Part shown: positions 32,983 through 43,025 of the stretch, one piece after another
Layout of the letters: every line of letters begins with the position of its first letter
Position numbering within the stretch: the first letter of the stretch is position 1
Assembly (NCBI GenBank): GCA_020633895.1
Contig: JACKCT010000010.1
Span: forward strand, 1-64,000
Origin: Deltaproteobacteria bacterium
Lineage (GTDB): Bacteria > Lernaellota > Lernaellaia > JACKCT01
Direction of reading: 5' to 3'
Length of the DNA stretch: 64,000 bases
Position numbers and translations under genes: made by a program
The notes under the pieces: generated by a model
Seen by the model: the letters and a program-made list of their open reading frames with translations, nothing else
The model's database searches: none
Told to the model about the DNA's origin: nothing

Positions 32983-34479
32983 ATGATCCGCCCGACCAAG
33001 GAGAAATTCGCGGCCCTCGCCGAACAAGGCGACCTGGTGCCGGTGTACGCCCGATTCCACGACGACCTGGACACTCCCGTTTCCGCCTACCTGACCCTGG
33101 CCGATTACGCGCCGGGGCAGCGCTTTCTGCTCGAATCGGTGGAAGGCGGCGAAAACATCGGCCGCTATTCGTTCCTGGGCCTCGCCCCCCACACGATTCT
33201 CGTGGGCAAGAACGGCAAGGCGAAGCTCACCCGCAACGGCAAGACCACCGACGTCGAATACGGCGACAAGCCGCTGGAGATGCTCAAGGACCTGCTCTCC
33301 GACGGCGCGCCGGTACCCGACCCGAGCCTGCCGCCTTTCGTCGGCGGCGCGGTGGGGTACATGGGCTACGACACGGTCCGCCATTTCGAGAAGCTCCCCG
33401 CCGACAACCCGGACACGCTGGACCTGCCCGATTTCTACTTCCTGTTCCCCGACGTGGTCGTCGCCTTTGACCGGGTCACGCACGAAGTGACCGTCGGCAC
33501 GTACGCCCGCGTCGGCAACAGCCCGGACGACGCCTACACCACCGCCGTCGCCAAGGTCAAAGAGGTCGTCGCCTTGCTCAAGGGCGGCTCTCACCATCAG
33601 CCCGTCGGCGAGTTCGCGCCTTTCGGCGACGAGGCGATCACGAGCAATTTCAAGCGCGAGGACTTCCTCAAGGCCGTCGAGGCCACGAAGGAATACATCC
33701 TGGACGGCGACAGTTTCCAGACCGTCCTGTCCCAACGCTTCACCGCGCCGATGAACGGCAAGCCCTTCGACGTCTACCGGCGACTGCGTTCGGTGAATCC
33801 TTCGCCGTATATGTTCTACCTGGACCTGGACGGCTTCCAACTCGTCGGCGCCTCGCCCGAGGTGCACGTGAAGGTGACGGACGGCAAGGTCACACTGCGA
33901 CCCATCGCGGGGACACGTCCGCGGGGCCGCTCCGAGGCCGAGGACGCGCGCCTGGAGCGGGACCTTCTCGCCGACGAGAAGGAGTTGGCCGAGCACGTCA
34001 TGCTCGTCGACCTGGGACGCAACGATCTGTCCCGGGTCTGCGAAGCGGGAACGGTCAACGTGACGGAGAAGATGGTCATCGAGCGCTACAGCCACGTGAT
34101 GCACATCGTCTCCAATGTGGAAGGCCGCCTGTCGCCTCAATACGACGCCTACGACGCCCTGGCCGCTACCTTCCCCGCCGGAACCGTGAGCGGCGCGCCG
34201 AAGGTGCGTTCCATGGAGATCATCGAGGAGTTGGAACCGGACCGGCGCGGACCCTACGCGGGGGTCGTGGGTTATTTCAGCAACTCGGGCAACCTGGATT
34301 CGTGCATCACGATCCGCACGATTCTGATCCAGGGCGACAAGGCCCACGTGCAGGCCGGCGCGGGGCTGGTCGCCGATTCGGACCCGGCGACGGAATACGA
34401 AGAAACGCGCAACAAGGCGATGGCCATGCTCCGGTCGCTGGGATACGAGCGCCCGCAAGATCGGGAGGAAGCGGTCTAA
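32983..34479 (+). CDS. trpE: anthranilate synthase component I
   Basis: 498 residues. It converts chorismate to anthranilate with ammonia supplied by the TrpG domain. The feedback site LLESVEGGENIGRYS matches LLES-x10-S, so tryptophan inhibition is likely retained. Catalytic-domain landmarks include TVLSQRF, PYMFYLDLDG, RPIAGTRPRG, LVDLGRNDLSRV, FPAGTVSGAPK and AGAGLVADSDP. The start at 32983 follows AGGAG at 8 nt; the frame is open 36 nt further upstream, but that part overlaps the hairpin. It is the first structural gene of the attenuated operon, and its stop overlaps the next start (TAATG). Confidence 0.97.
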   Translation: MIRPTKEKFAALAEQGDLVPVYARFHDDLDTPVSAYLTLADYAPGQRFLLESVEGGENIGRYSFLGLAPHTILVGKNGKAKLTRNGKTTDVEYGDKPLEMLKDLLSDGAPVPDPSLPPFVGGAVGYMGYDTVRHFEKLPADNPDTLDLPDFYFLFPDVVVAFDRVTHEVTVGTYARVGNSPDDAYTTAVAKVKEVVALLKGGSHHQPVGEFAPFGDEAITSNFKREDFLKAVEATKEYILDGDSFQTVLSQRFTAPMNGKPFDVYRRLRSVNPSPYMFYLDLDGFQLVGASPEVHVKVTDGKVTLRPIAGTRPRGRSEAEDARLERDLLADEKELAEHVMLVDLGRNDLSRVCEAGTVNVTEKMVIERYSHVMHIVSNVEGRLSPQYDAYDALAATFPAGTVSGAPKVRSMEIIEELEPDRRGPYAGVVGYFSNSGNLDSCITIRTILIQGDKAHVQAGAGLVADSDPATEYEETRNKAMAMLRSLGYERPQDREEAV

Positions 34480-36071
34480 TGCTGCTTTTGATCGATAACT
34501 ACGATTCCTTCGTCTACAACCTGGCCCACTACTTCACCGAGGAAGGCCAGGAGGTGCGCGTGGTGCGCAACGACGCGATCACACTCGACGAGGTCGAGGC
34601 CATGGCGCCCGACTACATCGTCGTCTCCCCCGGACCCTGCACCCCCGCCGAGGCGGGGGTGAGCATCGACCTGATCCGCCGTTTCGCGGGCAAGGTGCCG
34701 ATCCTGGGGGTGTGCCTGGGGCATCAGGCGATCGGCGCGGCCTTCGGCGGCAAGATTATCCGCGCGCCCCGCACTGTCCACGGCAAGACGACGGACATCA
34801 ACCACGATCGCCACGGGATTTTTTCGGGCATCAACACGCCGCTGACCGTGGGGCGCTACCACTCGCTGGTCATCGATCCGGAGACGCTGCCCGACACGCT
34901 CGTCGTCACCGCCACGGCGCCTTCCGGCGAGATCATGGCCGTGCGCCACAAGGAATTCGACGTCCAGGGCGTGCAGTTCCATCCCGAATCGATCCTGACC
35001 GACTTCGGCCACCGGATGTGCCGCAATTTTCTGCACGGCGGCGGCGTGAAGCGGATGAACATTCGCGAGGGCATCGTCAAGGCGGTGGCCAACGAGAATC
35101 TTTCCGGGGACGAGGCGGCGGACGTGATGGAGGAAATCATGTCCGGCCGGGCCACCGAGGCGCAGATCGGCGCGTACCTGATCGCCATGCGCCAAAAGGG
35201 CGAGACGGCCGAGGAGATCGCGTCCTGCGCCGCCACGATGCGCCGATTCGCCACGCCCCTGCCCGCCCCCGAGGGCGTGGTGCTCGACACCTGCGGCACC
35301 GGCGGTGACAACCTGCATACGCTCAATGTGTCCACGATCGCGGCGCTGATCACCGCCGGGGCGGGCCTGCCCGTCGCCAAGCACGGCAACCGGTCGATCA
35401 CGTCCAAGTGCGGCAGCGCCGACCTGCTCGAAGCGGCGGGGGTCAACATCGTCTGCTCGCCCAAGGTCATGGGACAAGCGCTCCAAGACGCCAGCTTCGG
35501 CTTTGCCTTCGCGCCCATTTATCACGGGGCGATGAAGTACGCGATCGGCCCGCGCCGCCAGATCGGCGTGCGCACGCTGTTCAACATGCTCGGGCCTTTG
35601 ACCAACCCCGCGGGCGCGCGCCATCAATTACTCGGCGTGTTCGACGGCAAACTGACGCGATTTTTCGCCGAGGTGCTGGGCCTGATGGGCTCCAAACACG
35701 CGATGATCGTCCACGGCGAGGACGGCATGGACGAGATCACCCTGACCGGCAAGACGCACGTCGCCGAACTCAAGAACGGCGAAGTCACCGAATACGACAT
35801 CGCCCCCGAAGACTTCGGACTCACCCGATGCGCTCTCGCGGACCTTGCGGGCGGCACGCCGGAGGAAAACGTGCTCATCACCCGGCGCATCCTCGACGGC
35901 GAGGAACAGGGCCCCATGCGCGATATCGTCCTGCTGAACGCGGGCGCGGCTCTGTACGTGGGCGGCAAGGCCGACGACATCGCCCAGGGCGTCCGCTTCG
36001 CCGCCGAATCCATCGACTCGGGCGCGGCGCGCATGAGCTTCGACAAACTCATCGAGGTGACGCGTGGCTAA
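34479..36071 (+). CDS. trpGD: fused glutamine amidotransferase / anthranilate phosphoribosyltransferase
   Basis: 530 residues, a TrpG-TrpD fusion. Residues 1-~190 are a class I glutaminase: DNYDSFVYNLAHY, the nucleophile in GVCLGHQAIG, and GVQFHPESIL carrying the catalytic His and Glu. Residues ~195-530 are the phosphoribosyltransferase: DTCGTGGD for PRPP, NVSTIAA, AKHGNRSITSK, NMLGPLTNPA. The TrpG part feeds ammonia to TrpE; the TrpD part joins anthranilate to PRPP. The same fusion is known from enterobacteria. GGGAGGA lies 10 nt upstream of the start. Confidence 0.96.
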   Translation: MLLLIDNYDSFVYNLAHYFTEEGQEVRVVRNDAITLDEVEAMAPDYIVVSPGPCTPAEAGVSIDLIRRFAGKVPILGVCLGHQAIGAAFGGKIIRAPRTVHGKTTDINHDRHGIFSGINTPLTVGRYHSLVIDPETLPDTLVVTATAPSGEIMAVRHKEFDVQGVQFHPESILTDFGHRMCRNFLHGGGVKRMNIREGIVKAVANENLSGDEAADVMEEIMSGRATEAQIGAYLIAMRQKGETAEEIASCAATMRRFATPLPAPEGVVLDTCGTGGDNLHTLNVSTIAALITAGAGLPVAKHGNRSITSKCGSADLLEAAGVNIVCSPKVMGQALQDASFGFAFAPIYHGAMKYAIGPRRQIGVRTLFNMLGPLTNPAGARHQLLGVFDGKLTRFFAEVLGLMGSKHAMIVHGEDGMDEITLTGKTHVAELKNGEVTEYDIAPEDFGLTRCALADLAGGTPEENVLITRRILDGEEQGPMRDIVLLNAGAALYVGGKADDIAQGVRFAAESIDSGAARMSFDKLIEVTRG

Positions 36072-36843
36072 GTCGATCCTCGATGAGATCTGCGACCACA
36101 CCCTCGCCCGCCTGCCCGAACGCAAGGCGCTCGTGAGCGACAAGCAGATCGAATTCGAAGCCCGCAACGCCGCCCCGCCCCGGGATTTCCTCGGCGCGCT
36201 GACGGCGGAGGGCATGTCGTTGATCGGCGAACTCAAGCAGGCCTCGCCGTCCAAGGGCGTGCTGCGCGAACCCTTCGACACCGCCGCGCTGGCCAAGGCG
36301 TACGAGGTCGGCGGAGCGCGGGCGCTGTCCGTGCTGACCGAGCCGGACTATTTCAAGGGCGCGCCCGAACGCATCGCCGAGGCGAAGGCGGCGTGCTCGC
36401 TGCCGGCGCTGCGCAAGGACTTCATCCTCGATCCCTACCAGGTCTACGAGGCGCGGGCCATCGGCGCCGACGCGCTGCTGCTGATCGTGCGTTGCTTGGA
36501 TGACGCGCGGCTCGCGGACCTGCTCGCCCTGACGCACGAGGTCGGTCTGGTCGCCCTGGTCGAGACGCACGACGCCGCCGAACTCGAACGGGCGCAGAGG
36601 TGCGGGGCGCGCATCATCGGCGTCAACAACCGCAACCTGGACACCTTCCAGGTCGACCTGCAAACCACCTTCGATCTGATCGGCCGCCTGGATCCTCATC
36701 ATGTTCTGGTGAGCGAGAGCGGGATCCACAGCGCGGACGACATTCGACGCCTGGCCGAGGCCGGTGTCCACGCCGTTCTCGTCGGCGAGTCCATTGTCAC
36801 CGCGGCCGATCCGACCGCGAAAATCCGGGAGCTACTTGCATGA
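36064..36843 (+). CDS. trpC: indole-3-glycerol-phosphate synthase
   Basis: 259 residues, one TIM barrel with LIGELKQASPSKGVLRE, LSVLTEPDYFKG, LRKDFILDPYQVYEARAIGAD, GVNNRNLDTF and SESGIHSADD. It decarboxylates and closes carboxyphenylaminodeoxyribulose phosphate to indoleglycerol phosphate. It is separate from TrpF here, unlike the enterobacterial TrpCF fusion. The GTG start overlaps the trpGD stop by 8 nt. Confidence 0.96.
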   Translation: MAKSILDEICDHTLARLPERKALVSDKQIEFEARNAAPPRDFLGALTAEGMSLIGELKQASPSKGVLREPFDTAALAKAYEVGGARALSVLTEPDYFKGAPERIAEAKAACSLPALRKDFILDPYQVYEARAIGADALLLIVRCLDDARLADLLALTHEVGLVALVETHDAAELERAQRCGARIIGVNNRNLDTFQVDLQTTFDLIGRLDPHHVLVSESGIHSADDIRRLAEAGVHAVLVGESIVTAADPTAKIRELLA

Positions 36844-37460
36844 GTGTGAAAGTGAAAATCTGCGGCATCACCCGACCCGAGGACGCCCGCGTGGCCGACG
36901 AGGAAGGCGCCGATTTCATCGGGATCATCTTCGCTCCCGAATCCAGCCGGTGCGTGCGCGTGGACGTGGGCGGCAACATCGCCTCGGTGGTTTCGGACGC
37001 CCGGATCGTCGGCGTGTTCGTCGACCAGCCGCCGGAGGAAATCAACCGTATCGTCGACGAGGTGGGTCTGGATTTCGTCCAGCTCCACGGCGCGGAAGGG
37101 CAATCGTTCATCGACGACCTCTCCGTCCCGGCCATCAAGGCTTTGCCCATGGACCGAACGCACCACGCGGACGATCCGGGCGTCAAAGGCTGGGAATACG
37201 TGCTCTGCGACACCCGGGCGGCGGGCCAGTTCGGCGGGACGGGCCAGGTTTTCGATTGGGACCTGGCGCGGGACCTGGCCGCCGCGAACGGGCCGAAGGT
37301 CATCGTCTCCGGCGGGCTGACGCCCCTCAACGTCGCCGACGCGGTCCGCGCGATTCACCCTTGGGGCGTGGACGCGTCGTCGGGCCTGGAATACGAGCCG
37401 GGCTACAAGGATCACAAGCACATCGCGGATTTCATCAAGAACGCCAAGGCCGCCGGCTGA
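36840..37460 (+). CDS. trpF: phosphoribosylanthranilate isomerase
   Basis: 206 residues: [11 protein letters not shown] at the N-terminus, [38 protein letters not shown] and [16 protein letters not shown]. The catalytic Cys (CGI) and Asp (VD) are present. It opens the ribose of phosphoribosylanthranilate by an Amadori rearrangement. The ATG overlaps the trpC stop (ATGA). Confidence 0.96.
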   Translation: MSVKVKICGITRPEDARVADEEGADFIGIIFAPESSRCVRVDVGGNIASVVSDARIVGVFVDQPPEEINRIVDEVGLDFVQLHGAEGQSFIDDLSVPAIKALPMDRTHHADDPGVKGWEYVLCDTRAAGQFGGTGQVFDWDLARDLAAANGPKVIVSGGLTPLNVADAVRAIHPWGVDASSGLEYEPGYKDHKHIADFIKNAKAAG

Positions 37461-37494
37461 TGCACGACGGGACGTTCGACAAGGAGTTTCGACC

Positions 37495-38685
37495 ATGACC
37501 CAGCCCGACGCCATGGGCAAATTCGGCGAGTTCGGCGGACGTTTCATCCCCGAGACGCTCATGACCGCCACCGCCGAATTGGAACGCGAATATTACAAGG
37601 CCCGCGACGACGAAGCCTTCATGGGCGAGTTTCACGGCGTGCTCAAAGAGTACTGCGGCCGGGAGACGCCCCTGACCTTCGCCAAGCGCCTCACCGAAAA
37701 ACTCGGCGGAGCGAAGATCTATCTGAAGCGCGAGGACCTCAACCACACCGGCGCCCACAAGATGAACAACACGCTGGGCCAGGCCCTGCTGGCGATGCGC
37801 ATGGGCAAGACGCGCATCATTGCCGAAACCGGCGCGGGTCAGCACGGCGTCGCCACCGCCACGGCGTGCGCGCGCTACGGTTTGGAGTGCGTGGTGTATA
37901 TGGGGGCGGAGGATGTGCAGCGCCAGTCGCTCAACGTCTTTCGCATGAAGCTGCTCGGCGCCGAAGTGCATGCGGTGCATTCCGGGACGAAGACCCTCAA
38001 GGACGCCACCAACGAGGCGATCCGCGACTGGGTCACGAACCTGGAAAACACGCACTACATCATCGGCTCGGTCGTCGGCCCCCACCCCTATCCCATGATG
38101 GTGCGCGACTTCCAGCGCGTCATCGGCGACGAAACCAAGCGTCAAATCCTGGCGCGCGAAGGCCGATTGCCCGACGCCATCGTGGCGTGCGTGGGCGGCG
38201 GGAGCAACGCGATGGGCATCTTCTATCCCTTCGTCGAGGACAAGGAGGTGCGTCTGGTGGGTGTGGAAGCCGGAGGCGAAGGCGTCGAAACCGGCCGCCA
38301 CGCCGCGTCCATCACCAACGGCGAGACCGGCGTCCTGCACGGCAGCATGAGTTATTTGCAGCAGGACGAATGGGGACAAATCGCCGGGACGCACTCCATC
38401 TCGGCGGGCCTGGACTATCCGGGCGTCGGCCCCGAGCACGCGCATTTCGCCCGCACCGGCCGAGCCGAATATGTCGCGATCAACGACGACGAGGCGATGA
38501 CGGGCTTTACGACGCTGAGCGAGACCGAAGGCATCATCCCCGCCCTCGAGTCGTCCCACGCCGTCGCCCACGCGATGAAATTGGCCAAGACCATGAACCC
38601 GGATCAGATCCTCGTGATCAACGTTTCCGGCCGCGGCGACAAGGACACGCAGATCGCCGCCAAGTATTTGGGTGTGTCACTATGA
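37495..38685 (+). CDS. trpB: tryptophan synthase beta chain
   Basis: 396 residues of the standard TrpB1 type. The PLP Lys is in [36 protein letters not shown] and [16 protein letters not shown] are intact, as is the closing NVSGRGDKD. It joins indole to serine in a complex with TrpA. It follows trpF after 34 bases and overlaps trpA by 4 bases. Confidence 0.97.
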   Translation: MTQPDAMGKFGEFGGRFIPETLMTATAELEREYYKARDDEAFMGEFHGVLKEYCGRETPLTFAKRLTEKLGGAKIYLKREDLNHTGAHKMNNTLGQALLAMRMGKTRIIAETGAGQHGVATATACARYGLECVVYMGAEDVQRQSLNVFRMKLLGAEVHAVHSGTKTLKDATNEAIRDWVTNLENTHYIIGSVVGPHPYPMMVRDFQRVIGDETKRQILAREGRLPDAIVACVGGGSNAMGIFYPFVEDKEVRLVGVEAGGEGVETGRHAASITNGETGVLHGSMSYLQQDEWGQIAGTHSISAGLDYPGVGPEHAHFARTGRAEYVAINDDEAMTGFTTLSETEGIIPALESSHAVAHAMKLAKTMNPDQILVINVSGRGDKDTQIAAKYLGVSL

Positions 38686-39473
38686 ATCGTATCACCAAGG
38701 CATTCGAGGAAGCGGCCGCCGCCGGACGCAAGGGCTTCATCCCCTACTTCACCGCGGGCTATCCGGACGAGGCGCGCTTCATGGATATCCTCGATCAGGC
38801 CGCCGACGCGGGTTGCACGGCCATCGAGATCGGCATCCCGTTCTCCGACCCCATGGCCGACGGGCCGATCATCCAGGCCTCCAGCGAAAAGGCGCTACGG
38901 GCGGGCGTGAACATGGCGGGGATCTTCGAGATGATCCGCAAGTTTCGCGCGAAATACGACACGCCGATCGTGCTGATGGGCTACGTCAATCCGATTCTGC
39001 ATTACGGGTATGGAAAGTTCGTCGAGGACGCTTCGGCGGCCGGGGCCGACGGGGTGATCATTCCCGACCTGCCTCCCGAGGAAGCGGGGGAACTGATCGA
39101 CGCGGCGCGGGCGAAGGATTTCGCGACGATCTTCCTGGCCGCCACCACCAGCACCGACGAGCGCATGAAGCTCATCGCCGAGGCGAGCAAGGGGTACATC
39201 TACTACGTCTCCCGCCTCGGCGTGACCGGCGTGGCCCAGGCGCCGTCCGAGACGTTGGGCGCGATGATCGGCCGCCTGCGTAAGCATACCACGCTGCCCA
39301 TCGCGGCGGGTTTCGGCATCAGCAAGCCGGACCACGTTCGCAACACCGTCGCCCACGCGGACGCGGCCATCGTCGGATCCGCGCTGGTCAAACTCATCGC
39401 CGAGCACGAGGGTGACGCGGACCTGGCGACGCGGGTCGGGGAATTTTGCAGGGAGATGCTGGGGGCTTGTTAG
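38682..39473 (+). CDS. trpA: tryptophan synthase alpha chain
   Basis: 263 residues. The catalytic Glu lies in [18 protein letters not shown] and the second catalytic acid in [20 protein letters not shown] and [11 protein letters not shown] are conserved. It cleaves indoleglycerol phosphate to indole and glyceraldehyde 3-phosphate. The ATG overlaps the trpB stop (ATGA). It is the last gene of the operon; no intrinsic terminator is seen, but a family A repeat begins about 25 bases downstream. Confidence 0.97.
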   Translation: MNRITKAFEEAAAAGRKGFIPYFTAGYPDEARFMDILDQAADAGCTAIEIGIPFSDPMADGPIIQASSEKALRAGVNMAGIFEMIRKFRAKYDTPIVLMGYVNPILHYGYGKFVEDASAAGADGVIIPDLPPEEAGELIDAARAKDFATIFLAATTSTDERMKLIAEASKGYIYYVSRLGVTGVAQAPSETLGAMIGRLRKHTTLPIAAGFGISKPDHVRNTVAHADAAIVGSALVKLIAEHEGDADLATRVGEFCREMLGAC

Positions 39474-39497
39474 GGATCCTGATTTGTTTTGAACATT

Positions 39498-39616
39498 CAG
39501 AGCCCCAAGCGTCAGCGCGGGGTTGTCGAGCGTTACGTCCCTGCATTTCTCCGACAACGTCAGATTTCCGTGCTCAATCCGCTCCACGACCCCTCCCTGA
39601 CGGTCGGGGCTCTGAA
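39498..39616. repeat. dispersed repeat, family A
   Basis: The left end ATTCAGAGCCCCAAGCGTCA (near 39498) and the right end CCCTCCCTGACGGTCGGGGC followed by TCTGAAT (near 39616) flank an inner segment related to 18843-18880. It sits between the convergent trpA and glucan phosphorylase genes. Confidence 0.7.
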
Positions 39617-39658
39617 TCGTCGTAATATCCCTACGAGGCCGTAACGTGGCCGATCGCC

Positions 39659-42220
39659 CTACTTCCCCGGTTCCGCCCAGCGGATGTGAGGCAGGACGTA
39701 AGGCCCGACGGATAGTTCGTGCATGGGCGTGACGCGCACCGCGATGCCCTGCCGCCCCACGACCGAGCAGTTATAAATCCCCTCGTAGAGATACTTACCC
39801 TTGCCCAGGTCCTTGGTCTTCTCCATCTTCGTGACCATGCCTCGGGCGAGTTCGTCGTGCTTGGTGATCTCCCCGGCGTAAATCTCCAGGTGGACGTCGT
39901 CGGGCGTCAGCGCCCCGAGCGTCACCGTCGCCTGGATGCGGATCTCGTCACCCCGATAGTGCAGATCCCGCTCCTCGGCATGCACATTGTCGATCCTCGT
40001 CTCATGCCAATGCTGGCGAATGCGCGCCTGCCAGTGGGCATACGTCTTCGCGCCGGTGTAACTGTCGGCGGCCAGCCGCTCTCCGTAATGCTCGGCGGGA
40101 TGATAAAAGCGCTCCGTATACTGACGCACCATCCGGTCCGTGTTGAACACCGGGCACAGCCGCCGAATCGACGCCTTGATCATGCTGATCCAACGGCGCG
40201 GGATGTCGTCGGCCGAACGCTGGTAAAACGCCGGGACGATCTCCTGTTCGAGCAGGTCGTAGAGCGCGTTGGACTCGACCAAGTCCTGGTAAGCCAGATC
40301 CTGATACGACTCGCCCGCGCCGATCGCCCAACCCACGTCCGGGCCGTACGCCTCCGGCCACCAACCGTCGAGCACCGAGCAGTTCAGACCGCCGTTGGCC
40401 AGCACCTTCATGCCCGACGTGCCCGACGCCTCCATGGGCCGTCGCGGGTTGTTGAGCCACAGGTCGACGCCGCTGATCATGTAGCGGGCCAGCAGAATGT
40501 CGTAGTCCTCGATGAAGACGATCTTCTCGCGCATGCCCGGTCGCTTGGCGAACTGGATGAGCTGCTTGATCAGCTCCTTGGCGCCGTCGTCCGCGGGGTG
40601 GGCCTTGCCCGCGAAGACGAACTGGATGGGCCGCTCGGGATCGAGCAGGATGCGTTCCAGGCGTCGCGTATCCCGCAGCAGCAGCGTCGCGCGCTTGTAG
40701 GTGGCGAATCGCCGGGCGAAGCCGATGGTCAGGGCGCGCGGGTCGAGGACCTCGCGGGAGCGGTCGATCTCCTGCTTGGAGGCGTTGCGCGCCAGAAGCT
40801 GCCCCTCCAGGCGCCGCCGGATGAAGGAAATAAGCCGCTCGCGCTCGCGAACGTGCGTGCGCCAGATTTCCGTGTCGGGAATCTGCTCCACGGCCGCCCA
40901 ATCTTCCGAGTCGCGCACGCGCTCGTACCAGTGATCGCCCATATAGCGTCGGTAAAGCTCGCCCATCTCCGACGTGGTCCACGAGCGGATATGGATGCCG
41001 TTGGTGATCGACTGAATCGGCACTTCGTCGACCGGCACGTCCGGGAACGAAGGCGCGACCATCTCCTTGGTCACTTCGGCGTGCAGCTTGGACACGGCGT
41101 TGACGTACGAGGTGTTAGCCATCGCAAACACGGCCATGTTGAACATGTCGCCGTCGTCCGGCCCCTGCCCCAGGGCGACGAGTTGTTCCATCGAGATACC
41201 CAGGTCGGCGATGTATTTGTGGAAATATTTCTCCATCAGCGGACGGGAGAATTTGTCGAAACCGGCGGGCACCGGGGTGTGCGTAGTGAAGACGTTGGAA
41301 CCGGCGCAGGCCACGCGGGCGTCGTCGAAGTTCAGCTTCGTGTCCAGCATGAGCAGGCGCACCTTCTCCAGCGACAGGAAGGCCGAGTGCCCCTCGTTCA
41401 TGTGGCAGGTCGCCGGTCGTTTGCCCAGCGTGTCCAGCACCCGGTAGCCGCCGATGCCCAGGATAATCTCCTGTTGGATGCGCATCTCGTTGTCGCCGCC
41501 GTATAGCTGGGCGGTAATCTCGCGGGCCTCGGCGGTGTTGCCCTCCACGTCCGAGTCGAGCAGGAAAAGGTCGACCCGCCCGACCGCCACGCGCCAGACG
41601 CGAAGTTGCAAAGGCTGCTCGAACAGCTTGAGGGTAATCATCAACGGCTGGCCGTTGGGTGTGAGCACCGGCTCCATCGGCAGGGTGTAAAAGTTGTTCA
41701 TCGGGTAGGTTTCTTGCTGCCACCCGTCCGCATTCAGATATTGGCGAAAATAACCGCGCTGATAGGCCAGCCCGACCGCCACCAACGGCACGCCCAGGTC
41801 ACTGGCGGACTTGAGATGATCGCCGGCCAGAACGCCCAGGCCGCCCGAGTAGATGCGCAATGCCTCGGTGAGGCCGTATTCCATGGAGAAATACGCGAAC
41901 TTCGGGCGATCGCCGGGGCCGAAAACGCCCTCGTGCCAGGTCTTGCCGGTCATGTACGACCGAAAATCCCCATACACCGAACGCAGTTGTCCCAGGAAGC
42001 CTTCGTCCCGAGCGAGCCGATCGAGGGTACGTTGGCGGACTTTGCCCAGAAGCTCGACCGGATTGTGGTGCGTTTCCTCCCACAATTCGGCGTCAATGCG
42101 GCGGAACAACTCCACCGCCTGATAGTTCCAACTCCACCACAGGTTGTACGCCAATTCGCCCAGCGTCCGCAGTTCCTCGGGAATCGACGGGGCGACGTGA
42201 ATATCCAATACCGGTTTCAT
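39659..42220 (-). CDS. glgP: alpha-glucan (glycogen/starch) phosphorylase
   Basis: 853 residues of the non-classical, long bacterial/archaeal type (TIGR02094-like): an N-terminal domain beginning PVLDIHVAPSIPEELRTLGELAYNLWWSWN (in part), GLGVLAGDHLKSASDLGVPL, THTPVPAGFDKF, and the PLP Lys in ASGTSGMKVLANGGLNCS. It phosphorolyses alpha-1,4-glucans to glucose-1-phosphate in the cytoplasm. The ATG has GAGGAGAGGG directly upstream. It is a single gene, with no other glycogen genes in the window. Three TCCGAA direct repeats lie just upstream. Confidence 0.94.
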   Translation of the reverse strand: MKPVLDIHVAPSIPEELRTLGELAYNLWWSWNYQAVELFRRIDAELWEETHHNPVELLGKVRQRTLDRLARDEGFLGQLRSVYGDFRSYMTGKTWHEGVFGPGDRPKFAYFSMEYGLTEALRIYSGGLGVLAGDHLKSASDLGVPLVAVGLAYQRGYFRQYLNADGWQQETYPMNNFYTLPMEPVLTPNGQPLMITLKLFEQPLQLRVWRVAVGRVDLFLLDSDVEGNTAEAREITAQLYGGDNEMRIQQEIILGIGGYRVLDTLGKRPATCHMNEGHSAFLSLEKVRLLMLDTKLNFDDARVACAGSNVFTTHTPVPAGFDKFSRPLMEKYFHKYIADLGISMEQLVALGQGPDDGDMFNMAVFAMANTSYVNAVSKLHAEVTKEMVAPSFPDVPVDEVPIQSITNGIHIRSWTTSEMGELYRRYMGDHWYERVRDSEDWAAVEQIPDTEIWRTHVRERERLISFIRRRLEGQLLARNASKQEIDRSREVLDPRALTIGFARRFATYKRATLLLRDTRRLERILLDPERPIQFVFAGKAHPADDGAKELIKQLIQFAKRPGMREKIVFIEDYDILLARYMISGVDLWLNNPRRPMEASGTSGMKVLANGGLNCSVLDGWWPEAYGPDVGWAIGAGESYQDLAYQDLVESNALYDLLEQEIVPAFYQRSADDIPRRWISMIKASIRRLCPVFNTDRMVRQYTERFYHPAEHYGERLAADSYTGAKTYAHWQARIRQHWHETRIDNVHAEERDLHYRGDEIRIQATVTLGALTPDDVHLEIYAGEITKHDELARGMVTKMEKTKDLGKGKYLYEGIYNCSVVGRQGIAVRVTPMHELSVGPYVLPHIRWAEPGK

Positions 42221-42234
42221 TCCCTCTCCTCAAA

Positions 42235-42274
42235 TGTCCGAATGAAAATATCCGAAGGAATAGTGTCCGAATGA
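42235..42274 (-). promoter_or_regulatory. three direct repeats upstream of glgP
   Basis: TGTCCGAATGA (42235), ATCCGAAGGA (42250) and TGTCCGAATGA (42264) recur at 14-15 nt spacing in the upstream region of glgP. They could be operator half-sites or structure in the mRNA leader. No regulator is known. Confidence 0.3.
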
Positions 42275-42630
42275 CAGTGCCTTCGATCCGGGATGAGCAG
42301 TCCCGCGCGATCACAAATTCGGCAAAGGCGCATTCCGGCCGACCGCCGGCAGGGGGATCCAAAAGTGATGCCAAGATACGGCACGGTTGGTGGCGTTGGC
42401 AATCCCCTTGATGTCCAAGCAACCGGCCAAGACGCATTCGGCAAGAATCGGCCAAAGTCCCATAATCGTTAAGCATTTGCTGAATTAGTTTTCGGTAATT
42501 TCACGACGGGCGGACGACTTGTCCGGGTGAAACCCGAAGGAATCTGAACGAACGGTCAAAAATTTTCGCATCGGCGTCATCGCAACGCAATGCGCCGTCG
42601 TCTCGCGGTGATGATGCATTGAAGGAATTT
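42275..42630. other. intergenic stretch without recognisable gene
   Basis: About 350 bases between glgP and the tandem repeat. No ORF with a ribosome binding site, RNA gene or strong hairpin was seen. Confidence 0.5.
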
Positions 42631-42714
42631 GTCGGACAAAGAAAAACGCTGGAGCGAAGCGACGAAGCAAAGCGGCTCCATCGACCCCGCGCCAGCATCC
42701 GACGCGTACGGCAA

Positions 42715-42751
42715 TGCGGAAGGGGGACTCGAACCCACGTCCTTGCGGACG
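42715..42751 (-). pseudogene. tRNA-Leu 3'-end fragment (diverged)
   Basis: The copy corresponds to the 3' acceptor strand, T arm and variable arm of the intact gene at 43026-43108, with a few missing bases. The 5' half is replaced by unrelated sequence. Confidence 0.75.
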
Positions 42752-42868
42752 CGGCCGGGTATCCGACGCGTGCTCTTCACGACAAAGAAAAACGCTGGAG
42801 CGAAGCGACGAAGCAAGCGGCTCCATCAACCCCGCGCCAGCGTCTCAAGCCTTTGCCGGCTACGGCAA

Positions 42869-42907
42869 TGCGGAAGGGGGGACTCGAACCCCCACGTCCT
42901 TGCGGAC
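42869..42907 (-). pseudogene. tRNA-Leu 3'-end fragment (identical over 39 nt)
   Basis: Identical to 43026-43064, the 3' 39 bases of the tRNA. The sequence then changes to one shared with the other fragment (GCGGCCGGGTATCC). Confidence 0.85.
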
Positions 42908-43025
42908 GCGGCCGGGTATCCAACGCGTGCTCTTCACGACAAAGAAAAACGCTGGAGCGAAGCGACGAAGCAAGCGGCTCCATCAACCCCGCGCCAGCGT
43001 CTCAAGCCTTTGCCGGCTACGGCAA

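Larger units (their letters stand above)
42631..43025. repeat. tandem repeat (three units) containing family C element and tRNA-Leu 3' fragments
   Basis: The unit starts GACAAAGAAAAACGCTGGAG at 42635, 42781 and 42938, giving periods of 146 and 157 bases. Each holds a C element (ACGCTGGAGC...GGCTCC...CCAGCGT), and each C element is followed by a tRNA-Leu 3' end: truncated in the first two units, the intact tRNA gene in the third. Translations of this area produce GGLEPPRP-like proteins, a well-known artefact of antisense tRNA, so no protein gene is called. Confidence 0.85.
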
